Of a DNA stretch of 64,000 nucleotides, positions 10,798 to 20,520 are shown piece by piece (the stretch's first letter is position 1; each line of letters starts with the position of its first letter). Made by a program: the position numbers and the translations under genes. The DNA is from Temnothorax longispinosus (lineage: Eukaryota; Arthropoda; Insecta; Hymenoptera; Formicidae), in the NCBI RefSeq assembly GCF_030848805.1, contig NC_092360.1, positions 9,362,001-9,426,000 on the forward strand, written 5' to 3'. The notes beneath the pieces are model-generated. The model was not told where the DNA came from, made no database searches, and worked only from the letters and a program-made list of their open reading frames with translations.

Positions 10798-11013
10798 TCA
10801 GTTTTTGACTTCACTCTTCAATGAATTCTTTTTGAACGACGAAGGAGTATAAATATTTCGTTCGGATAAATATTTCGAAATTCTTTTCATATATAATAAA
10901 GAATTAATTTGCAATTTATCCATCGACTTTAATCGGTCGATACGTATTAATTCAGTTTTGATCTTCGAGGCTCGTTGAGCAAAAGCAGTACTGCCGTGGA
11001 AGCACTGGACCAT
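10798..11013 (-). CDS. Small ORF upstream of PDZ gene (71 aa)
   Basis: ATG 11013 opens a 71-codon frame (MVQCFHGSTAFAQRASKIKT...), basic and without recognisable domains, ending 54 bp before the PDZ start codon on the same strand. It may be an upstream ORF in the 5' leader of the PDZ transcript, an unannotated small protein, or chance. Codon content is AT-driven in its second half. I do not recognise it. Confidence 0.2.
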   Translation of the reverse strand: MVQCFHGSTAFAQRASKIKTELIRIDRLKSMDKLQINSLLYMKRISKYLSERNIYTPSSFKKNSLKSEVKN

Positions 11014-12009
11014 GGCACGTCTGATCTCTTAGCGAAAGAGAAAAGTCACTCGCTTGTTTACTTTCAACCCATTTACATGCTCTTGACATTGGAACTTACG
11101 TCATATTACGATGAGACATACGTCGTTTGCCTTTTATCCTAATGTATCGATGCTTTTTTTTAGAAATAATATTTTCAAGAAAAATTACATTTCTTACAAC
11201 CATTATATTCCAATTAAATATAATATGTACATACATGGCAGTCTTTATAATATGTGGAAATTGAATAATACTTTAATTAAAGCAAAAATTAAATGATATC
11301 ATTTTACTAATTTATAAAAATGATTGCGTTAACAATCGTAATAACGCAAACTTTATAATACATTTTTATAACACAGGCAAACGCAATAATACATTTTATA
11401 CGTATTTGACTATCACCATTTGATCTTAAGAAATCAGCTTTATATGAAGCAAACAAGTCTTGGGGAATGTATTATATACAATTATTTTGCTTAATAAAAC
11501 CTAGATATATATATACACATGTATGTTTTGTACAACATTCTAATAGAATTAATACGTAGTATATATATCTTGCAATTTTCACTTATGTGGTATTGTTACA
11601 TTGGAAGAATATACATCGAGATTGTCATTGGCAGAGCCAGATTGAAATGGCAAACAGCAATCGTTTCTATATGCATTGTCGAGAGGAATTTATATATATT
11701 GAATATATTGTGTAATTAAATCATAATACGCGACTGTAGGAAGATCAACGTAGAGAAAACATGGTAACATAAAAAATATTACTGTCTTCATTATGCAGTG
11801 ATATAATATACTGATTAACTTTCAAAAAAAAGAATCTATTATTAAAAAATTCAATAGGACAAGTTTAAAAAACTGTAGCCCTTCGTGAAAATTAAATTTC
11901 ATTCCCTTGAATGAAAAATAGCATAAGGACCTACTAATCCTTAGCATTTTATTTGCATATGTAAAAAAAAATTTAACTACTTTTGTAAAAGTTAACTTAT
12001 AGTTATTAT
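11014..12009. other. AT-rich intergenic stretch
   Basis: No supported gene or repeat was seen. The few ORFs here are short and of AT-biased composition. Confidence 0.5.
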
Positions 12010-12971
12010 CTAAATAACAAAAGAGTTAAGAATCGTGACAGGATATCGAGTCGATAATAATATTTCTGTGTAAATTTTTATATTCCAAATCAGTAAACTG
12101 CGCGCCAAATATTTTTCGGTCTTGGAGCACAGCTTTAGTTTTGCCGGCACAGTAAATCTACATATTTCCTGGCTGAGATAATATTTTCGTAATAAATTCT
12201 TTCAATTTCTTTACGGTGATTTATAATATAGGGATGCTGATCAGCATCAATTAGTTAAGGGGATGCTGGAGTCGCGGGCGAACTCGATCAGCGTCGATAA
12301 AGAAGTGCTCACCGATTCTTACATATACATACAGAGCGCAGGCAAACTCGACCAGCGTCGATAAAGAAGTGCTCACCGATTCTTACACATACATACAGAG
12401 CGCAGAGTTTTTGGCTGAATTCGGGGAGACCGCGTAACATGTGCATATGAAATTTTCTAACATACTTTTCTCTTATACTAAAGCTCGCAGCTCATTTCTG
12501 CAAGCACAGGATTTCTTCTTTATTGTATTTCCGTGACGGCTGCAAGGTTTTTGTATACGTACACAGTCTAAAACTTTTATCTGCAGCAAATGTTGTCATG
12601 AGTCGACCGCAGAATCGAAAATAAAAATGTAATTTTCTAATTTTTTTTTGTTTTTCATACGCAATTGGTGCCTGCCGTCTTCGTTATCGTCCATACTTTA
12701 ATTCTGGACAAAAAATTTTAATTTGGTGAAATCATCAAAAGATTTGTGTGTCTGAAAATTTCGTGGTAAAACAGACCTGTCTCCAGCATCCCCTTAAATC
12801 GATTATCGATTTAAGTATGTGGATTTACTGTTCCGGCAAAACTGGAGCTGTGTTTCAAGATCGAAAAATATTCGGCGCGCAGTTCACTGAGTTAAAATAT
12901 AAAAATTCACACAGAAATATTATTATCAACCCGAAACATCCTGTCACGGCTCTTAGACCTTTGTTATTTAG
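12010..12971. mobile_element. ~960 bp TIR element with internal tandem duplication
   Basis: CTAAATAACAAAAGAGTTAAG at 12010 is matched by the inverse of the right end at 12971, and imperfect pairing continues about 160 bp inward (for example GTAAACTGCGCGCC with its inverse near 12885). Inside are two tandem ~73 bp copies of a unit containing GTCGATAAAGAAGTGCTCACC (about 12280-12410). It has no transposase-like ORF and is probably a non-autonomous DNA transposon. Confidence 0.7.
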
Positions 12972-13241
12972 GTGATTTCAATCGTGCGAGCCTTGTTGTA
13001 TTATTTAAATTAGTTAATTACTTAAAATCAATTGTTATTCAACATTTACTTATTAAAAAATATTAGGATAGATATAATGGCAAGAGGTATCAATCTCGTC
13101 TTATTGTGTCGTTCAAAGTCAGCCCTAATGTGGATAACTACATAATTGTTCAAAATAAAATGTATGAATATGCGCAACGGGGAAGGTAATCTTACGTATT
13201 AGCAGGTATAAAAGATCTTAATATAGATAAGCGTAAAAAAT

Positions 13242-16083
13242 GGGGGGTCCCAATTGCCTACAAATCGATTGCCTACAGTGTCGTTTGCCAACATCTCATT
13301 TGCCGACAATTCGTTTGCGCACAAAAATTATTGCCTACAAGTCGATTGCCTACAAGCACTATTGCGCACAATTAAAAAATTAAGAGACGAATGGACGTTT
13401 GCACACAAGATACTATTGCACACAAGCCGCATTGCACACATAATATTATTGCCTACAGATCGATTGCCTACAAGCACTATTGCGCACAATTAAAAAATTA
13501 AGAGAAGAATGGACGTTTGCACACAAGATACTATTGCACACAAGCCGCATTGCACACATAATATTATTGCCTACACATCGATTGCTACAAGCTCTATTGT
13601 GCACAATTAAAAAATTAAGAGAAGAATGGACGTTTGCACACAAGATACTATTGCACACAAGCAACATTGCACACATAATATTATTGCCCACAGATCGATT
13701 GCCTACAAGCTCTATTGCGCACAAATAAAAAATTAGGAGACGAATGCACACACGACACTATTTGCGCACAAGCAACATTGCACACATGAGGTCCGGTTTC
13801 TATTGTTGAACGGGCTACACTAGTTCAGAGGGCTGTACTTCTGAATGAACCGCCCTTCCGATTGAGACAGAGTTTTGCAGGTGATTTTGTCACGATATCT
13901 AGAGATTATTTATCGATGTCCTATCTTCGGGTTTTTAAAATAGTTTTCCGCCCTTCCGATTGAGACAGAGTTTTTGCAGGTGATTTTGTCACGATATCTA
14001 GAGATTATTTATCGATGTCCTGTTAGAAATAAAGCGGGTAGACTTCCGAAAACGCCCCCCCTCCGATTTCGATGAAACTTTGTGAAAAGCTTCGTTTTGG
14101 GTTAAAATGAAAGCCCTTAAAAGGAATTTTGGCGACTCCTATGATAAAGCCATTTTTTTAGGATAAAATGATAAAAAATATAAGAAAATCTTCGTAATTC
14201 TACAGGATGTTATAAATTGAATATATACTGTTTGTATTTAATGATTTAATGTTTTTATTATATACTTACAGCAGAATACATAAATAATATGCTTTGTAAT
14301 ATATTATACTTTCCACGCGAACCGAGGTTCACGCACACCCCCCCGTGCTTTCGGGGGAGGTGCGGTAGTCCCGAAATAGTTCACGCATACACTTTCCACG
14401 CGAACCGAGGTTCACGCACACACCCCCCCCCCGTGCTTTCGGGGGAGGTGCGGTAGTCCCGAAATAGTTCACGCATACACTTTCCACGCGAACCGAGGTT
14501 CACGCACACCCCCCCCCCCCCCGTGCTTTCGGGGGAGGTGCGGTAGTCCCGAAATAGTTCACGCATACACTTTCCACGCAAACCGAGGTTCACGCACACC
14601 CCCCCCGTGCTTTCGGGGGAGGTGCGGTAGTCCCGAAATAGTTCACGCATACACTTTCCACGCGAACCGAGGTTCACGCACCCCCACCCCCCCCGTGCTT
14701 TCGGGGAGGTTGCGGTGCGGTAGTCCCGAAATAGTTCACGCATACACTTTCCACGCGAACCGAGGTTCACGCACACCCCCCCCGTGCTTTCGGGGGAGGT
14801 GCGGTAGTCCCGAAATAGTTCACGCATACACTTTCCACGCGAACCGAGGTTCACGCACACCCCCCCCCGTGCTTTCGGGGGAGGATAAAAACATAAAGTC
14901 ACGTTACGTTTACGCTACGTGACGAGAGTCTTTTGCGGTAGCTCCAAAGCAAGGCACACCCACTTTTCGTAACAGTAACAGTAAAGTTTTGACCAATTGC
15001 GTTGCTCAATTCTTACTTCTACGGTTACAGACGGCCGAATCGAGCAGCAAACCCCGAAACCTTACTGTTACGTTCTACAAAAGGAGTGTGCCCTTCTTAA
15101 CGCTCGTTGTAAGTATCAGATAAAATAACCAGAGTTGGGTTATTACGTCACATGCTGAAATCGTCTAATTAGAACCTAGAAGTAGAGCTTGTGACGTCAT
15201 AACTCAACTCGAGTTGGCTTTGAAACCCGACCCAGTCGAAAATGCTATAAAGCCACCGGCACACGGATTATGTTTTTCCGGCTGCATTGCTTGCACAAAT
15301 ACCTCGTACCTGAGGTAGAGCGCCGCACACTTTGTTTACGATTGTCAGGCTAAAATCTAAAAACTATTAAAACCCGAAGATAGGACATCGATAAATAATC
15401 TCTAGATATCGTGACAAAATCAACCTGCAAAACCCTGTCTCAATCGGAAGGGCGGTTCATTCAGAAGTACAGCCCTCTGAACTAGCTGATTAATGAACTA
15501 GTCGTACCAATTCAGCAATAGAAACCGGACCTCATGTGTGCAATGTTGCTTGTGCGCAATAGTGTCGTGTGTGCATTCGTCTCCTAATTTTTTATTTGTG
15601 CGCAATAGAGCTTGTAGGCAATCGATCTGTGGGCAATAATATTATGTGTGCAATGTTGCTTGTGTGCAATAGTATCTTGTGTGCAAACGTCCATTCTTCT
15701 CTTAATTTTTTAATTGTGCGCAATAGAGCTTGTAGGCAATCGATGTGTAGGCATAATATTATGTGTGCAATGCGGCTTTGTGTGCAATAGTATCTTGTGT
15801 GCAAACGTCCATTCTTCTCTTAATTGTTTTAATTGTACGCAATAGTCTTGTAGGCAATCGATCTGTAGGCAATAATATTGTGTGCAATGCGGCTTGTGTG
15901 CAATAAGTAGTGCTTGTGTGCAACCGTCCATTCGTCTCTTAATTTTTTAATTGTGCACAATAGTGGCTTGTAGGCAATCGACTTGTAGGCAATAATTTTT
16001 GTGCGCAAACGAATTGTCGGCAAATGAGATGTTTGGCAAACGACACTGTAGGCAATTGATTTGTAGGCAATGGGGACCCTCCC
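13242..16083. mobile_element. Foldback-type element 1 (FB1)
   Basis: The ends GGGGGGTCCCAATTGCCTAC (13242) and GTAGGCAA...GGGACCCTCCC (to 16083) are inverted copies. Arms of roughly 700 bp consist of short words of the form TTGCNNACA (TTGCCTACA, TTGCACACA, TTGCGCACA) every 15-17 bp, grouped into a higher-order ~121 bp repeat, followed by a shared inner block (CGCCCTTCCGATTGAGAC..., duplicated in the left arm at about 13850 and 13948). The middle has unique sequence and a G/C-run minisatellite (14310-14886). It has no transposase and is therefore non-autonomous. Its architecture matches Foldback elements, whose inverted arms are built from tandem short repeats. Confidence 0.8.
14310..14886. 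repeat. ~85 bp minisatellite inside FB1 (7 copies)
   Basis: The unit runs from ACTTTCCACGCGAACCGAGG through GCACACCCCCCC, GTGCTTTCGGGGGAGGTGCG and GTAGTCCCGAAATAGTTCACG to CATAC. Copies differ mainly in the length of the C-run (about 6 to 12). The long open frames across it are by-products of the repeat period, not genes. Confidence 0.9.
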
Positions 16084-16389
16084 AATTAGCGTGACGTAAG
16101 ATAATTCGATTAAAGTAAACTACTCCAGTAGTCGAATTCTAAATTCTAAATTCTAATTCTAAATTCTAATCCAAATTCCAAGTTCCAAATTCCAAATTCT
16201 AAATTCTAATTCTCTAAATTCGAAATTCTTTATCTATACTTATTTATTTTTAAAAATATCTTGTATCTGGTAAGTGAATCCGAATCTCTTTCCTCTCATC
16301 CTTGATATAAACGATATCTAATTACGACAAATCGGTGTCGACTCCTTTCTCCTAGTAAGAGATTGAAATCGAATGACTATCTATGATTT
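16084..16389. repeat. Satellite monomer, left of FB2
   Basis: A diverged copy of the ~340 bp satellite seen at 18902-20515: GTAAGATAATTCGAT, an AATTCTAAATTC-type internal run, TATCTAATTACGACAAAT and TGACTATCTATGATTT. It ends at the 9-bp FB2 target site (16381-16389). Confidence 0.8.
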
Positions 16390-18901
16390 GGGAGGGCTCC
16401 AGTTTGCCTACAAAACGATTGCCTACAGGTTCGATTGCACACACTTATTGCACACAATCCCGATAGCACACATTTCAAATTGCCTACAGAGGCGATTGCC
16501 TACAGGCATTATTGCGCAACATATTTCTTGTCTACACGATCATATTGCGCACAGCGCATTGCACACACGACCGTAATTGCACACAGCGCATTGCGCACAC
16601 GACCGTATTGCACACAGCGCATTGCACACACGACCGTATTGCACACAGCGCATTGCACACATGGCTGTTATTGCACACACGACCGTATTGCACACAGTGC
16701 ATTGTAAAAACGGCTGTATTGCATACAGCGTATTGCACGCAGCGCATTGCACACATGGCTGTATTGCACACAGCGCATTGCACACACGACTGTATTGCTC
16801 ACACGCGCATTGCACACACGCCCGTATTGCACACAGCGCATTGCACACATGGCTGTATTGCACACAGCGCATTGCACCACGACTGTATTGCTCACAGCGC
16901 ATTGCACACACGACCGTATTGCACACAGCGCATTGCACACATGGCTGTTATTGCACACACAACCGTATTGCACACAGCGCATTGCGCACACGACCATATT
17001 GTACACACGGCCGTATTACCACACACGGCCGTATTGCACACACGGTTGTATTGCCACACGCCATGTTGCACACAACGACCGTATTGCACACACGGCCGTG
17101 TTTGCACACACGACCGTATTGCACACACGGCCGTGTTGCACACACGGCCGTATTAACGATTTAATGACCTTGATATATGTTGTCAAGGTCATGACCCCGA
17201 GTGACCTTTCAGAAGGTTTTAGCCGTTCGCCCGTTATTCGTTAAAAAGTTATTAACAAAAAAAGTTTGGAAAATACGTAGGTTAGATGACGCGCTTCAAA
17301 AGTATTTAACTTTTTAAAGCGCGTCATCTAACCCATGTGGCATCTCGCATATTAACTTTCCACGCATGAAAAGTTACGCATACACTTTCACGCGAACCGA
17401 AGTTTTCACGGCACCCCCCTCTACTTTCGGGCCGGTGAACCTCGGTTCGCGTGAAAAGTGTATGCGTGAACTATTTCGGGGGCTACCGCACCTCCCCTCC
17501 CCCGAAAGCACGGGGGGGGGTGTGCGTGAACCTCGGTTCGCGTGGAAAGTGATGCGTGAACTATTTCGGGACTACCGCACCTCCCCCGAAAAAAGCACGG
17601 GGGGGTGTGCGTGAACCTCGGTTGGCGTGGAAAGTGTATGCGTGGAACTATTTTGGGACTACCGCACCTCCCCCCGAAAGCACGGGGGGGTGTGCGTGAA
17701 CCTCGGTTCGCGTGGAAAAAGTGTATGCGTGAACTATTTTGGGACTACCGCACCTCCCCGAAAGCACGGGGGGGGTGTGCGTGAACCTCGGTTCGCGTGA
17801 AAAGTGTATGCGTGAACTATTTCGGGACTACCGCACCTCCCCCGAAAGCACGGGGGGGGGGATGTGCGTGAACCTCGGTTTCGCGTGAAAGTGTATGCGT
17901 GAACTATTTCGGGACTACCGCACCTCCCCCGAAAGCACGGGGGGGTGTGCGTGAACCTCGGTTCGCGTGGAAAGTGTATGCGTGAACTATTTCGGGACTA
18001 CCGCACCTCCCCCAAAAGCACGGGGAAGTGTGGCGTGAACCTCGGTTCGCGTGGAAAGTGTATGCGTGAACTATTTCGGGACTACCGCACCTCCCCCGAA
18101 AGCACGGGGGGGGGTGTGCGTAAACCTCGGTTCGCGTGGAAAGTATACGGTCGGTGTGCAATACGGGTCGTGTGTGCACCCGGCCGTGTGGACACACAGT
18201 GTGCAATACGGCTGTGTGTGCAACACGGTCGTGTGTGCAATACGGCCGTGTGTGCAATACAGCCGTGTGTGCAATACGGCTGTGTGTGCAACACGGTCGT
18301 GTGTGCAATACGGCCGTGTGTGTAAGACGGCCGTGTGTGCAATATGGTTGTGTGCGCACTGCGCTGTGTGCAATACGGTCGTGTGTGCAATGCGCTGTGA
18401 CGCAATACAGTCGTGTGTGCAATGCGCTGTGTGCAATACAGCCATGTGTGCAATGCGCTGTGTGCAATATGGTCGTGTGTGCAATGTGCTGTGAGCAATA
18501 CGGTCGTGTGTGCAATGCGCTGTGTGCAATACGCCATGTGTGCAATGCGCTGCGTGCAATACGCTGTATGCAATACAGCCGTTTTTACAATGCACTGTGT
18601 GCAATACGTCGTGTGTGCAATAACAGCCATGTGTGCAATGCGCTGTGTGCAATACGGTCGTGTGTGGCAATGCGCTGTGTGCAATACGGTCGTGTGCGCA
18701 ATGCGCTGTGTGCAATACGGTCGTGTGTTCAATGCGCTGTGCGCAAGTATGATCGTGTAGACAAAGAAATACATGTGCGCATAATGCCTGTAGGCAATCG
18801 CTCTGTAGGCAATTTGAAATGTGTGCTATCGGGATTGTGTGCAATGGGTGTGTGCAAACGAACCTGTAGGCAATCGTTTTTGTAGCAAACGGGACCCTCC
18901 C
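16390..18901. mobile_element. Foldback-type element 2 (FB2) with 9-bp target duplication
   Basis: The termini are GGGAGGGCTCC (16390) and GGGACCCTCCC (to 18901). The left arm to about 17155 and the right arm from about 18150 are inverted arrays of TTGCACACA/TTGCGCACA words, mostly as a ~31 bp dimer (GCGCATTGCACACACGACCGTATT-like). Between them lie unique sequence with a palindrome (17281-17335, GTTAGATGACGCGC...) and the same ~85 bp minisatellite as in FB1 but in the opposite orientation. The flanks are CTATGATTT (16381-16389) and CTATTATTT (18902-18910), a 9-bp duplication with one mismatch. Intact satellite monomers show a single CTATTATTT at that place. No transposase is present. Confidence 0.88.
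17366..18150. repeat. ~85 bp minisatellite inside FB2 (about 9 copies, inverted relative to FB1)
   Basis: The unit reads GTGCGTGAACCTCGGTTCGC, GTGGAAAGTGTATGCGTGAA, CTATTTCGGGACTACCGCAC, CTCCCCCGAAAGCACGGGGG. This is the complement of the FB1 array. Indels concentrate in the G and C runs. Confidence 0.9.
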
Positions 18902-20515
18902 CTATTATTTCACCAATAATCTTAAGAATATAAAGAATCTTAAATAAATTAATCTGTACAGTAAGATAATTCGATAAATTAAACTACTCAGTAATTTAAA
19001 TTCTAAATTCTAATTTCAAATTCCAAATCCAAGTTCCAATTCCAAAATTCCAAATTTAAATTCTAAAATCTAAATTCTAATTCTTTATATATATTATTAT
19101 TTTAAAATATCTGTATCTGTTAGTGAATCCCGATTCTCTTTCCTCTATCCTTTATATAAAAGATATCTAATTACGACAAATAGATGTCAACTCCTTTCTC
19201 ATAGTAAGAATTAAATCATGACTATCTATTATTTCACCAAGATTTTAAGAATATAAAGCATCTTAAATAATTAATCTGTACAGTAAGATAATTCGATAAA
19301 TTAAACGACTCAGTAATTCTAAATTCTAAATTCTAAATTCTAAATTCCAAATTCCAATTCCAATTCCAACTTCCAACTTCCAAATTCTAAATTCTAATTC
19401 TAATTCTAAATTCTAAATTCTTTATATATATTATTTATTTTAGCAAATATCTGTATCTGTTAGTGAATCCCGATTCTCTTTCCTCTATCCTTTATATAAA
19501 AGATATCTAATTACGACAAATAGATGTCAACTTCTTTTTCATAGTAAGAATTAAATCATGACTATCTATTATTTCACCAAGAATCTTAAGAATATAAAGA
19601 ATCTTAAATAAATTAATCTGTACAGTAAGATAATTCGATAAATTCTCAGTAATTCCTAAAATTCCAAATTCCAATTCCAAATTCCAAATTCTAAATTCTA
19701 AATTCTAAATTCTTTATATATTATTTATTTTAGAAATATCTGTATCTGTTAGTTTTTAAAAGATTCTAATTACGACAAATGATGTCAACTCCTTTCTCAT
19801 AGTAAGATTAAATCTGTATCTCTTTAGTGAATCCGATTTAAATTCTAAATTCTTTCCTATATATTATATTTTAACAATATCTGTATCTGTTAGTGAATCC
19901 CGATTCTCTTTTATATAAAAGATATCTAATTACGACAAATAGATGTCGACTCCTTTCTCATAGTAAGAATTAATCATGATTATCTATTATTTCACCAATA
20001 ATCTTAAGAATATAAAGAATCTTAAATAAATTAATCTGTACAGTAAGATAATTCGATAAATTAAACTACTCAGTAATTCTAAATTCTAAATTCTAAATTC
20101 TAAATTCCAAATTCCAAGTTCCAAATTCCAAATTCCAAATTCTAAATTCTAAATTCTAAATTCTTTATATATATTATTTATTTTAAAACAATCTGTATCT
20201 GTTAGTGAATCCCGATTCTCTTTCCTCTATCCTTTATATAAAAGATATCTAATTACGACAAATAGATGTCAACTCCTTTCTTATAGTAAGAATTAAATCA
20301 TGACTATCTATTATTTCACCAATAATCTTAAGAATATAAAGAATCTTAAATAAATTAATCTGTACAGTAAGATAATTCGATAAATTAAACTACTCAGTAA
20401 TTCTAAATTCTAAATTCTAAATTCTAAATTCTAAATTCTTTATATATATTATTTATTTTAGAAATATCTGTATCTGTTAGTGAATCCCGTTTCTCTTTCC
20501 TCTATCCTCTTTCCT
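18902..20515. repeat. ~340 bp satellite array, about 5 monomers
   Basis: Each monomer contains CAGTAAGATAATTCGATAAA, a variable AATTCTAAATTCCAA microsatellite, TATCTGTATCTGTTAGTGAA, CTCTTTCCTCTATCC, GATATCTAATTACGACAAAT and ATCATGACTATCTATTATTT. Starts recur near 18960, 19280, 19625, 20045 and 20365. Monomers vary mostly through the length of the AATTCTA run. The array abuts the BEL/Pao remnant. Confidence 0.85.
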
Positions 20516-20520
20516 GTAGT

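Noticed and set aside
13254..18885. Many overlapping ORFs of 60-257 codons on both strands with His/Thr/Cys/Ala repeats
   Set aside because: They arise because the TTGCNNACA arrays and the ~85 bp minisatellite have few stops in several frames. They are low complexity, exist on both strands and change with unit length.
13242..18901. Possible CRISPR array (regular short repeats with spacers)
   Set aside because: Words are 9 bp, spacers are 5-8 bp and repetitive, the arrays are inverted within transposon-like termini, and the genome is eukaryotic.
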